Assembly: GCA_027489835.1 (NCBI GenBank)
Contig: JAIXZF010000293.1
Span: 1-6,140, forward strand
DNA: 6,140 nt
Source of the DNA: Hyphomicrobiales bacterium
GTDB taxonomy: Bacteria > Pseudomonadota > Alphaproteobacteria > Rhizobiales > Beijerinckiaceae
Reading direction: 5' to 3'
How positions within the stretch are numbered: position 1 is the stretch's first letter; each line of letters starts with the position of its first letter. Made by a program: the position numbers and the translations under genes. Shown in pieces: positions 1 to 5,075 of the stretch. The notes under the pieces were generated by a model. It was not told the origin of the DNA. It ran no database searches and saw only the letters and a list, made by a program, of their open reading frames with translations.

Positions 1-629
1 CGCGGCACAATGGCGGGCGTTCGATCTGCAAGCCCGTGCTCAAGTTCACGCCGCGGCGCGATCTGCCCCCGCCCGATCCCGCCTCGCGCAATTTCATCGC
101 CGCGGCGCCGCGGGGGCTGGCTTATCCCGGAATGGCATCGCCCGGTCTGGCGCCTCCCGGCCTGCCGCCCCAATCCCGCACGACGGTGGCGCGCGCCGAG
201 CCGCAAATGGGCAGCGGCTTCGTAGGGCAGACCCCGCGCGGCGCCCAGCTCAACGCGCCGGGCGGGCCGATCCGCCTGCCGGGCTCGGTCATGGGCCCCG
301 AGGAGATCGTCGTTGGCGATGTCGAGGGCGAGCTGATCGACCCCGAGAACGATCCTTTCGCGCTCGAGGAGCCGGGCAGGCCGCGTCCTGCGCCGGGCCA
401 GGCGCTCCAGCTGCCGCCGATGCGCGCCCAGCCATCGGTTCAGGGCCAGCAGCAGGGCCAGGTTCCCGCAAGCCCGCTGCCGCCGATGCGCGGCCCCCAG
501 CCGCTCGGTTCGCCGCCCCTCCTGCCGGCGCCGCCGCAGGGGCCCGGCCAGTACCGCTGGACGCCCGGACCGCAGCCGCTGGAGCAGACCGCGCAGTCTT
601 CATCGCGCCCCTGGCCGCCGCGCTTCTGA
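1..629 (+). CDS. 3' end of a proline-rich protein, possibly extensin family (partial)
   Basis: The reading frame is open at the left edge (first full codon at base 3), so the start and any N-terminal domain lie outside the window. The first visible residues read RHNGGRSICKPVLKFTPRRD. A positively charged stretch ending in a lone Cys resembles the end of the extensin-like C-terminal domain (PF06904), but this is a memory-based guess on few residues. The remaining roughly 190 residues are low-complexity and rich in Pro, Gly, Gln and Ala, with one acidic island (EEIVVGDVEGELIDPENDPF). The motif LPPMR occurs twice and a 17-bp DNA repeat encodes it. Such tails are common in periplasmic or wall-associated proteins. 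Third codon positions are GC-rich and the frame is uninterrupted, so it is probably a real gene. The stop TGA (627-629) directly abuts the stop of the opposing SDR gene. Coding status is fairly sure; function is not. Confidence 0.72.
   Translation, partial: RHNGGRSICKPVLKFTPRRDLPPPDPASRNFIAAAPRGLAYPGMASPGLAPPGLPPQSRTTVARAEPQMGSGFVGQTPRGAQLNAPGGPIRLPGSVMGPEEIVVGDVEGELIDPENDPFALEEPGRPRPAPGQALQLPPMRAQPSVQGQQQGQVPASPLPPMRGPQPLGSPPLLPAPPQGPGQYRWTPGPQPLEQTAQSSSRPWPPRF
410..492 (+). repeat. 17-bp direct repeat within the proline-rich tail
   Basis: The 17 bases at 410-426 recur exactly at 476-492, 66 bp apart and therefore in the same reading frame. Both copies encode the end of a Leu-Pro-Pro-Met-Arg motif. 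The region between them is Gln/Pro-rich. This looks like internal duplication in a low-complexity linker rather than a regulatory or mobile repeat. Confidence 0.7.
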
Positions 630-1391
630 TCAGGAGCTGACGATGTCCGGCGTGCGCCATCCCAGGTGCTGGCCGGAATCGACCGCGATCATCTGGCCGG
701 TGACGCTGCGGGCGCGCGCCAGATAGAGCACCGCCTCGGCGATCTCCTCGGGTGCGACGGCGCGGCCCATGAGCGTGCCCTCCGCCTCGCGCGCGAAAAG
801 CGCCTCGCCGTCATGCGTGTTGGCGGCGGTGGGGCCGGGACCGACGGCGTTGACGCGGATGCGCGGGGCGAAAGCCTGCGCCATGGTCTGGGTCGCGGCC
901 CACATCGCGGCCTTGGACAGCGTGTAGGAATAGTATTCCGGCGTCAGCTTCCAGACGCGCTGGTCGAGGATGTTGACGATCGCGCCTTCCATGCCGGCGG
1001 GCAGGGCGTTGGCCATCAGGCCCGCGAGCACGGAGGGCGCGCGGATGTTGACCGAGAACTGCCGGTTCCAGGTTGGCACGTCGATCGCCGTCACCGTGTC
1101 GGCCATGAAGGTCGAGGCATTGTTGACGAGCAGCGTGACTGGCCCGAGCTGGGCCTGCGCCGCTGCGATGATGCCTTCCACCGAGCCGGGATCGGCAAGG
1201 TCGGCGGAGACGATGGCCGCGCTCCCGCCCACGGACGCGATCTCTCCTGCGAGCGTCTCGGCCTCGTCGACGGAGGTGTTGCAGTGGATGGCGACGGCAT
1301 AGCCTGCTTCGGCCAGCCTGAGCGTTATGGCGCGGCCGATGCGGCGCGCCCCGCCCGTGACGAGGGCGACGTTGGGGTTCATGTCAGTCAT
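630..1391 (-). CDS. Short-chain dehydrogenase/reductase, pteridine reductase (PTR1/FolM)-like
   Basis: A complete classical SDR of 253 residues. The Rossmann dinucleotide motif TGGARRIG is at 12-19, with two Arg residues suited to NADPH. NNAS is at 90-93, the structural Asn at about 115, and YxxxK at Y156/K160. The usual catalytic Ser is replaced by Asp143 (NILD), exactly 13 residues before the Tyr. The same Asp and spacing occur in Leishmania PTR1 (D181/Y194), and the segment GYAVAIHCNTS resembles PTR1 as well. Members of that branch reduce dihydrobiopterin, dihydromonapterin or dihydrofolate with NADPH in the cytoplasm; the substrate here is inferred. The ATG at 1391 overlaps the end of the glycosyltransferase by 8 bp. 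A second ATG at 1382 (M4) lies 1 bp past that stop and is a credible alternative. Both options imply translational coupling. A general SDR of another substrate remains possible. Confidence 0.93.
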   Translation of the reverse strand: MTDMNPNVALVTGGARRIGRAITLRLAEAGYAVAIHCNTSVDEAETLAGEIASVGGSAAIVSADLADPGSVEGIIAAAQAQLGPVTLLVNNASTFMADTVTAIDVPTWNRQFSVNIRAPSVLAGLMANALPAGMEGAIVNILDQRVWKLTPEYYSYTLSKAAMWAATQTMAQAFAPRIRVNAVGPGPTAANTHDGEALFAREAEGTLMGRAVAPEEIAEAVLYLARARSVTGQMIAVDSGQHLGWRTPDIVSS

Positions 1392-2166
1392 GCTCGCGAC
1401 CGCGCCTGTCGAGGCGCCGTTCCCAATATTTCGCCGCCCTCAGATAGCGGTAGAATGCATAGTTCATGGCGGTCATAAAGCCATAGGTGCCGCGCAGCAG
1501 GTGGCGGCGGCCGATATAGGCCTTCACGAAGTTGGCTGGAAACTCCAGCACCATCCGCAAGCGCGTGACGCCCTCGCCCCTGGCCTCCATGTCGGCGGCC
1601 TGGGCGTCGGCATAGGCATTGAGCTTCGAGAGCTGCTCGCCGAGCGAGCGCACCGAGCGATGGGCGACGAGGCCCCTGAGCCGCTTCACGGGCGCGCCGG
1701 GCTTCATCTGCACGCGGTCATGCACGGGCGAAGGCGAATAGCGGCCGACGGCGCGGTGATAGAGCCTGACCGGCGAAAGGCCGTAGGCGAGCGGGTGCGG
1801 GGCGGCTTCGCCCGGGAAGACCTCGACGATGCGCATGCGGTAACCGGCGGGCTCGGGCTCGCCGGACGCGAAGAGCGCGGCGATCTCGGCCGCGAGCTCC
1901 GGCGTCAGGATCTCGTCGGCGTCGAGGTTGAGCATCCAGGGATGCCGGCACTGGTCCTCGCCGAATTGCTTCTGTAGGCCATAGCCCGGCCAGGCATTGA
2001 AGACGACGCGCGCGCCGGCCGCCTCGGCCACGGCGACGGTGGCATCGGTCGAGCCGGAATCGATAACCACCACGTCGTCGGACAGGCCCTTGATGGCCTG
2101 GATCGTCGCGCCGATGCGGTCGGCCTCGTCGCGCGCGATGATGAAGACCGAAAGAGCAGCCGTCAC
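1384..2166 (-). CDS. Family 2 glycosyltransferase, WaaE/KdtX-like (LPS core)
   Basis: A GT-A fold glycosyltransferase of 260 residues. The N-terminal strand LSVFIIARDEADRI is at about 5-18, then VVVIDSGSTD (32-41), the WaaE-like NAWPGYGLQKQ (57-67), and the metal-binding LDADE with D82/D84. The C-terminal third is basic and aromatic-rich (about 210-250) and could be a membrane-associating amphipathic region. Related WaaE/KdtX proteins add glucose or a similar sugar to the inner core of lipopolysaccharide at the inner face of the cytoplasmic membrane. The donor and acceptor cannot be read here. I chose the GTG at 2166 because AAGGG (2173-2177) sits 6 nt upstream and the family begins directly with this beta strand. 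A TTG at 2193 would add nine residues. The gene follows leuD by 79 bp and overlaps the SDR gene, so they are probably co-transcribed. Confidence 0.9.
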   Translation of the reverse strand: MTAALSVFIIARDEADRIGATIQAIKGLSDDVVVIDSGSTDATVAVAEAAGARVVFNAWPGYGLQKQFGEDQCRHPWMLNLDADEILTPELAAEIAALFASGEPEPAGYRMRIVEVFPGEAAPHPLAYGLSPVRLYHRAVGRYSPSPVHDRVQMKPGAPVKRLRGLVAHRSVRSLGEQLSKLNAYADAQAADMEARGEGVTRLRMVLEFPANFVKAYIGRRHLLRGTYGFMTAMNYAFYRYLRAAKYWERRLDRRGREHD

Positions 2167-2255
2167 GCGTGGCCCTTGGCGCGCACGTCGCAAACCTCGG
2201 GGCAGGTCCCGCCTGCGAACGCCCCTGCCAAGACGCGGCGGCTCGTCAGGCCCAT
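2163..2255 (-). CDS. Possible 30-residue linking ORF between leuD and the glycosyltransferase
   Basis: An ATG (2255-2253) inside the last codons of leuD opens a 30-codon frame. Its TGA (2165-2163) overlaps the GTG start of the glycosyltransferase as GTGA, a usual coupling arrangement. The predicted product contains CPEVC and ends VRAKGHA. By hand count, GC is about 70, 63 and 93 percent at codon positions 1, 2 and 3, which looks like coding DNA in this genome. Against it, no clear ribosome site precedes the ATG, the frame is short, and I do not recognise the peptide. It may be a coupling device or leader that carries ribosomes from leuD to the next gene, or chance. It should be treated as a candidate only. 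Confidence 0.25.
   Translation of the reverse strand: MGLTSRRVLAGAFAGGTCPEVCDVRAKGHA
2173..2177 (-). promoter_or_regulatory. Ribosome binding site that sets the GTG start of the glycosyltransferase
   Basis: AAGGG on the minus strand is followed by 6 nt and then GTG (2166-2164). It favours this start over the upstream in-frame TTG at 2193, which has no comparable site. Confidence 0.55.
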
Positions 2256-2848
2256 TCCCGCTGCTTCAGCTTGGCCTCGTAGGACGCGATGCTGTCGGCC
2301 TTCTGCAGGGTCAGGCCGATGTCGTCGAGGCCGTTCATCAGGCAATGCTTGCGGAACTGGTCGATCTCGAAGCGGATCGTGCCGCCGTCGGGCCCGGTGA
2401 TCTCCTGCGTCTCCAGGTTCACGGTCAGCGTGGCGTTCGAGCCGCGATCGGCGTCGTCGAACAGCTTCTCGAGGTCGGAGGGGCTGACCGTGATCGGCAG
2501 GATGCCGTTCTTGAAGCAGTTGTTGTAGAAGATGTCGGCGAAGCTGGTGGAGATCACGCAGCGGATGCCGAAATCCAGCAGCGCCCAGGGCGCGTGCTCA
2601 CGCGAGGAGCCGCAGCCGAAATTGTCGCCCGCGATCAGGATTTCGGATTTGCGGTAGGCCGGCTTGTTGAGCACGAAATCCGGGTTCTCGGTGCCGTCCT
2701 CGTTGTAGCGCATCTCCGAGAACAGGGCCGAGCCGAGCCCCGTTCGCTTGATCGTCTTCAGGTACTGCTTGGGAATGATCATGTCGGTGTCGACATTGAC
2801 TACCTTCATCGGCGCCGGCGTGGACGTGATCGTTGTGAAGGGTTTCAT
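2246..2848 (-). CDS. leuD: 3-isopropylmalate dehydratase small subunit
   Basis: The small subunit of isopropylmalate isomerase. With LeuC it converts 2-isopropylmalate to 3-isopropylmalate in cytoplasmic leucine biosynthesis. The 200 residues match the usual proteobacterial length. Family blocks are clear: NVDTDMIIPKQYLK (18-31), GDNFGCGSSREHAPWAL (74-90), FADIFYNNCFKNGILP (103-118) and FRKHCLMNGLDDIGLT (165-180). The start ATG at 2848 has GGAG (2856-2859) 7 nt upstream, and a plausible promoter lies at 2880-2907. The partner gene leuC ends nearly 3 kb to the right on the same strand, so the two subunits are not adjacent here. Downstream lie the glycosyltransferase and SDR genes, probably read from the same transcript. 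Identification is secure. Confidence 0.98.
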   Translation of the reverse strand: MKPFTTITSTPAPMKVVNVDTDMIIPKQYLKTIKRTGLGSALFSEMRYNEDGTENPDFVLNKPAYRKSEILIAGDNFGCGSSREHAPWALLDFGIRCVISTSFADIFYNNCFKNGILPITVSPSDLEKLFDDADRGSNATLTVNLETQEITGPDGGTIRFEIDQFRKHCLMNGLDDIGLTLQKADSIASYEAKLKQREWA

Positions 2849-2879
2849 CGGACGGCTCCACTGAGCGTTAAGCCTGGCC

Positions 2880-2907
2880 TTGATAATCGAGATTGCGCGC
2901 CACGCAA
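2880..2907 (-). promoter_or_regulatory. Candidate sigma-70-type promoter for leuD
   Basis: On the minus strand, TTGCGT (2907-2902) and TATCAA (2885-2880) are separated by 16 nt. They match the consensus hexamers at 3 and 4 of 6 positions. The start point would fall near 2873, giving a leader of about 25 nt that includes the GGAG site. No attenuator-like leader peptide or long leader fits in this space. This is a by-eye match only. Confidence 0.35.
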
Positions 2908-2959
2908 CTGCCGATCATCGCCATCATTCGTTAACGGGGCTGCCCCAGCGTCGTGGGCG

Positions 2960-3547
2960 ATGCTGAACGACCTCATGTCCGACGACGTCAAGCGGGTAAG
3001 CGCGGAGTTCAAGGACGAGTCCATCCTCTGGGCCGCACGCCCCGACGCCTTCCGCACCTTCCTCAAGCTGACGCCGATCTGGCTGTTCGCCGTGCCGTGG
3101 ACGGCGTTCGCGCTGGGCTGGGAGTATGTCGCTCTCGCAGCGCTGCTGGGCGAAGGGCAACCGCCCGAAGGCCACATCAGGATCCTGTCCTGGGTGTTTC
3201 CGCTGTTCGGCCTGCCCTTCGTGCTGGTCGGGCTCGGCATGATGAGCGCGCCCCTCTGGGGCTGGCGGCGCACGCGCCAGACCGTGCACGTGCTGACCGA
3301 CCGGCGGCTCGCGACCGCGCGGCACGGGCGCAGCCTCGATGTCACCAGCATCGACATCGAGCGCATCGCATCGATGCAGCGCATCGAGAAGCGCGACGGC
3401 GGCGGGACGCTGCACCTCAACATGGGCTCCTATCGGGACAGCGACGGTGATACGGTCGAGAAGAAGATCACGATCCCGGACGTGCCCGATGTGCGCGAGC
3501 TCGAGCGGCTGATCGCCGCCAGGGGCAAGGCCGGGCCGAAGAGCTAG
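2960..3547 (+). CDS. Membrane protein with two helices and a C-terminal PH-like (bPH) domain
   Basis: A predicted inner-membrane protein of 195 residues. An N-terminal segment with ILWAARPDAF (22-31) resembles the 'W-x-GRP' opening of bacterial PH-domain proteins. Two hydrophobic segments follow (about 36-63 and 77-100). A basic turn GWRRTRQTVHVLTDRRLATA (101-120) matches the 'Y-x-LTDRRL' signature that begins the bPH domain. The rest is strand-rich and polar, and ends in a short helix. The family is widespread in membranes but its molecular role is largely unknown. The ATG at 2960 was chosen because it is the first Met after the leuD divergent gap. An ATG at 2975 (190 residues) is also possible, and neither has a strong ribosome site. 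The gene diverges from leuD (111 bp apart) and converges on the CxxC gene at 3562. Confidence 0.85.
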   Translation: MLNDLMSDDVKRVSAEFKDESILWAARPDAFRTFLKLTPIWLFAVPWTAFALGWEYVALAALLGEGQPPEGHIRILSWVFPLFGLPFVLVGLGMMSAPLWGWRRTRQTVHVLTDRRLATARHGRSLDVTSIDIERIASMQRIEKRDGGGTLHLNMGSYRDSDGDTVEKKITIPDVPDVRELERLIAARGKAGPKS

Positions 3548-3572
3548 TCGGCGCCTGCCGTTCAGGCGCTGA
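3548..3572. terminator. Hairpin between convergent genes, no T-run
   Basis: A 10-bp stem (3548-3557 with 3563-3572, including one G-T pair) encloses a 5-nt loop. It begins immediately after the TAG of the bPH gene and contains the stop codon and last codons of the opposing 79-residue gene. Its position suits a bidirectional terminator or 3'-end stabiliser. No T-run follows on either strand, so intrinsic termination is uncertain. Confidence 0.5.
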
Positions 3573-3801
3573 TGTCGAGGGAGCCGCCGATGTCGCGCTT
3601 CGAGGCGTAGGAGGCCGAGGCAAGGCCGTTCACGTCGGCGGTCGTGCCGTCGAACCTCACGGCCTGTCCGAACGGATCACGCGTCCGGCCGGCGTTCTCG
3701 GGGCGCAAAGGGTCTTCCTGCGGCCTGCGCGGATCGACGCCCCGCTTGGCGAGGCTGACGTCCTTGCAGTCGCGGCACGCGTAACCGTTGACGATGTTCA
3801 T
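3562..3801 (-). CDS. Small hypothetical protein with an N-terminal CxxC motif
   Basis: I do not recognise a function. The 79-residue product is soluble and polar. It begins MNIVNGYACRDCKDVSLAKRG, with a CxxC pair at C9/C12. A Pro/Arg/Glu-rich middle follows (24-45), then a Gly/Ala/Ser-rich end (GLASASYASKRDIGGSLDIS). There is no signal peptide or membrane segment. The CxxC pair could be redox-active or bind a metal with a partner, but there is no second pair to complete a zinc site. A good ribosome site (GGAGG, 3810-3814) lies 8 nt before the ATG, which supports translation. The stop is embedded in the hairpin shared with the convergent bPH gene. A separate promoter may lie just upstream, in the gap after the metallopeptidase gene. 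Small proteins of this style occur in Hyphomicrobiales, but that is from memory. Confidence 0.75.
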   Translation of the reverse strand: MNIVNGYACRDCKDVSLAKRGVDPRRPQEDPLRPENAGRTRDPFGQAVRFDGTTADVNGLASASYASKRDIGGSLDISA

Positions 3802-3809
3802 CCTGTTGG

Positions 3810-3814
3810 CCTCC
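3810..3814 (-). promoter_or_regulatory. Strong ribosome binding site of the CxxC gene
   Basis: GGAGG on the minus strand, 8 nt before the ATG at 3801. It is the main support that this short frame is a translated gene. Confidence 0.65.
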
Positions 3815-3861
3815 AGCCGTCACAGGAGGCATTCGGGGGCCAGGCCCCGGTGTTACGCGGC

Positions 3862-3890
3862 ATTGTTCCGTATGGTTTACAGGGCGTTAA
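3862..3890 (-). promoter_or_regulatory. Candidate promoter for the CxxC gene
   Basis: On the minus strand, TTAACG (3890-3885) and AACAAT (3867-3862) are separated by 17 nt, each 4 of 6 to consensus. This is one of the few AT-richer spots in the window and lies immediately after the metallopeptidase stop (3892-3894). The leader would be about 55 nt. By-eye match only. Confidence 0.3.
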
Positions 3891-3891
3891 T

Positions 3892-4317
3892 TCAGCCGGC
3901 CTGCGCCTCGATGGCCTCCATGTCCTCGTCGGACAGGCCCACATGATGCCCGATCTCGTGGATCAGCACATGCGTCACCAGATGGCCGAGCGTCTCGTCA
4001 TGCTCGGCCCAATAGTCGAGGATCGGCCGGCGGTAGAGGTAGATCATGTTCGGCATCCGGCCCGTCTCGGCCACGGCCGCGTCCTGCGCGAGGCCGACAC
4101 CATGGAAGAGGCCGAGCAGGTCGAACGGGGTCTCGGCCTCCATCTCCTCCAGCACTTCGTCGGTGGGAAAGTCCTCCACGCGGATGATCGCGCCGTCCGC
4201 TAGCGCGCGGAATGTGTCCGGCAGGCGTGCGAACGCATCCTCGGCGAGGCGCTCGAAATCGGACAGCGAAGGCGCCTTCAGGCTGGCGAGAGGGTCGGTT
4301 TGCGGCGTGGCTGACAT
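3892..4317 (-). CDS. Zincin-like metallopeptidase family protein (PF06262 type)
   Basis: A small cytoplasmic protein of 141 residues, the normal size for this family. The N-terminal half contains the conserved 'APSLSDFERLAEDAFARLPD' helix (15-34), then an acidic stretch PTDEVLEEME (51-60) and DLLGLFHG (66-73). YLYRRPILDYW is at 93-103. The active-site signature HEIGHHVGLSD (120-130) gives HExxH with H120, E121 and H124, then G127 and D130 as a likely third ligand, in the HExxHxxGxxD arrangement. The physiological substrate of the family is unknown. No signal peptide or membrane segment is visible. No ribosome site precedes the ATG. Instead a promoter-like pair ends 6 nt before it, so the mRNA may be leaderless. 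The start agrees with the usual family N-terminus. Confidence 0.92.
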   Translation of the reverse strand: MSATPQTDPLASLKAPSLSDFERLAEDAFARLPDTFRALADGAIIRVEDFPTDEVLEEMEAETPFDLLGLFHGVGLAQDAAVAETGRMPNMIYLYRRPILDYWAEHDETLGHLVTHVLIHEIGHHVGLSDEDMEAIEAQAG

Positions 4318-4323
4318 GGCCCG

Positions 4324-4352
4324 CAGATAGGGCCGGCAGGGCGGTTTGTCAC
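4324..4352 (-). promoter_or_regulatory. Candidate promoter for a leaderless metallopeptidase mRNA
   Basis: On the minus strand, GTGACA (4352-4347; 5 of 6 to consensus) and TATCTG (4329-4324; about 3 of 6) are 17 nt apart. Six bases then separate the -10 element from the ATG at 4317, so transcription would begin at or next to the start codon. The lack of any ribosome site fits leaderless translation. By-eye match. Confidence 0.35.
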
Positions 4353-4371
4353 CAAGCCCGTGAGACGCACG

Positions 4372-4632
4372 TCACCAGAAGCCGAGTTGCACGCCCAGCC
4401 ACCAGCCCAGCACGATCACGCCCACCAGCGACAGCGAGCGGCCGATGCGCCGGCCCCAGAGCTCGACGGGATCGGTGCCGCCGCCCTCGGCCTGGCCGAC
4501 GGCGTCCTTGCCCGAGAAATGATCGCTGGCGCGCGCCATCGAGGAGGTGAGCAGGCCTTCCTGATCGCGCTTGACGCGCTCCAGAATGGCCCTGGCCTCG
4601 CGCTGGCGGTCATCGTCTGAAGGGGTCGACAT
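4372..4632 (-). CDS. Small membrane protein with a single C-terminal helix
   Basis: The 86-residue product has a charged, probably helical N-terminal half (about 6-36, DDDRQREARAILERVKRDQE), then a short SSMARASDHFSGKDA segment and a Gly/Asp-rich linker. DPVELWGRRIGR (54-65) precedes one hydrophobic helix (about 65-84) that ends the protein. Such a tail-anchored layout would leave the charged domain in the cytoplasm. Similar short 'ARASDHF...DPxExWGxRIGR' proteins occur in Hyphomicrobiales as far as I recall, without known function. The start at 4632 is supported by GTGGAG (4640-4645) 7 nt upstream; extending to an upstream Met would skip this site. It lies 54 bp upstream of the metallopeptidase on the same strand and may be co-transcribed with it. 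Confidence 0.8.
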   Translation of the reverse strand: MSTPSDDDRQREARAILERVKRDQEGLLTSSMARASDHFSGKDAVGQAEGGGTDPVELWGRRIGRSLSLVGVIVLGWWLGVQLGFW

Positions 4633-4639
4633 GGGCAGG

Positions 4640-4645
4640 CTCCAC
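4640..4645 (-). promoter_or_regulatory. Ribosome binding site that fixes the start of the 86-residue protein
   Basis: GTGGAG on the minus strand lies 7 nt before the ATG at 4632. The same GTGGAGCC string precedes leuD, also with 7 nt between GGAG and its ATG. It rules against a 14-residue longer version starting at 4674. Confidence 0.55.
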
Positions 4646-4667
4646 AGGCGGCAGGGGGAGGTTAGCC

Positions 4668-4693
4668 GGAACAAAGCGGCGAGGCGACGGGTT
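4668..4693 (+). promoter_or_regulatory. Possible EcfG-type stress promoter of the secreted-protein gene
   Basis: GGAAC (4668-4672), a 17-nt spacer and GGTT (4690-4693) resemble the alphaproteobacterial general-stress (EcfG) pattern GGAAC-N16/17-CGTT, with one mismatch. It lies about 90 bp upstream of the ATG at 4782 in the divergent gap. The motif is short and the match was found by eye, so a chance hit is quite possible. Confidence 0.27.
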
Positions 4694-4767
4694 TTCCGCA
4701 GCGAGACCCAAGCAGTGGATCGGGCGCCATCCGCCCGCTTCGCGCCATGCGGGACACCGCATCAAAC

Positions 4768-4774
4768 GGAAGGA
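4768..4774 (+). promoter_or_regulatory. Ribosome binding site of the secreted protein
   Basis: GGAAGGA with 7 nt to the ATG at 4782. It is a near-consensus site and supports the start that includes the complete signal peptide. Confidence 0.6.
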
Positions 4775-4781
4775 ACGCGAC

Positions 4782-5069
4782 ATGAAGACCATTCACATCG
4801 CAGCGCTGGCAACCCTCGGCTGGCTCACCCTCGGCCCGGCCCAGGCTGGCGCCCTCGCCACGCATCAGGCCGGAGCGGCCTCGCCCTCCGCCGCCCTCGT
4901 CGAGCAGGCCCAGTACCGCGACTGGCGCGGTCCGGGCTGGCGCGGCCGCGGCTGGGGCCCGGGCGGCCGACCCCGCGTCGTTTGCCGCGTCGTGCCGCGG
5001 CGCTATGTCGACCGCTTCGGCCGGGTGAGGATCGTCCAGCAGGAGGTGTGCCGCCGCCGCGGCTGGTGA
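4782..5069 (+). CDS. Small secreted basic Gly/Arg/Trp-rich protein
   Basis: The 95-residue precursor has a clear Sec signal peptide (MKTIHIAALATLGWLTLGPAQA, cleavage expected after A22). The mature part starts with an Ala-rich linker (23-44), followed by RDWRGPGWRGRGWGPGGR (46-63), dense in Gly, Arg and Trp. A short C-terminal unit, VVCRVVPRRYVDRFGRVRIVQQEVCRRRGW, has two Cys (C68, C90) that could form a disulfide in the periplasm. It is strongly basic. Small proteins of this layout are frequent in Hyphomicrobiales genomes, but no function is established to my knowledge; envelope or nucleic-acid binding is speculation. GGAAGGA (4768-4774) lies 7 nt before the ATG. Two hairpins follow the stop, and a possible stress-type promoter lies upstream. 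Confidence 0.82.
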   Translation: MKTIHIAALATLGWLTLGPAQAGALATHQAGAASPSAALVEQAQYRDWRGPGWRGRGWGPGGRPRVVCRVVPRRYVDRFGRVRIVQQEVCRRRGW

Positions 5070-5075
5070 CCGGAC

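Noticed and set aside
10..225. 71-codon frame near the left edge
   Set aside because: It overlaps the longer proline-rich frame in another phase, and its Arg/Pro/Ser-rich product looks like a GC shadow.
666..1478. 270-codon plus-strand frame opposite the SDR
   Set aside because: The SDR on the other strand has complete catalytic motifs. The antisense product is His/Arg/Gly-rich with no recognisable domain.
2201..2229. Possible terminator hairpin after leuD
   Set aside because: Only 5-6 bp stems, competing pairings and no T-run. It also lies in the possible linking ORF, so it is too weak to list.
1997..2959. A long open frame on the plus strand running in phase into the bPH gene
   Set aside because: It is antisense to the glycosyltransferase and the unambiguous leuD, and its translation is low-complexity Arg/Ala/Val. 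It stays open only because of high GC.
2845..3423. Minus-strand frame opposite the bPH gene
   Set aside because: Arg/Ser-rich translation without domain, and no ribosome site. The plus strand carries the helices and LTDRRL signature.
3830..3846. GGGGCC/GGCCCC palindrome upstream of the CxxC gene
   Set aside because: The arms nearly touch, so only about four pairs can form around a loop. Ordinary for this GC content.
4347..4374. Repeated GTCACC hexamer in the gap before the metallopeptidase
   Set aside because: A two-copy 6-bp direct repeat is expected by chance, and one copy overlaps the end of the 86-residue gene.
4630..4674. Longer start for the 86-residue membrane protein
   Set aside because: The extra 14 residues would overlap the clear GTGGAG ribosome site used by the downstream ATG.
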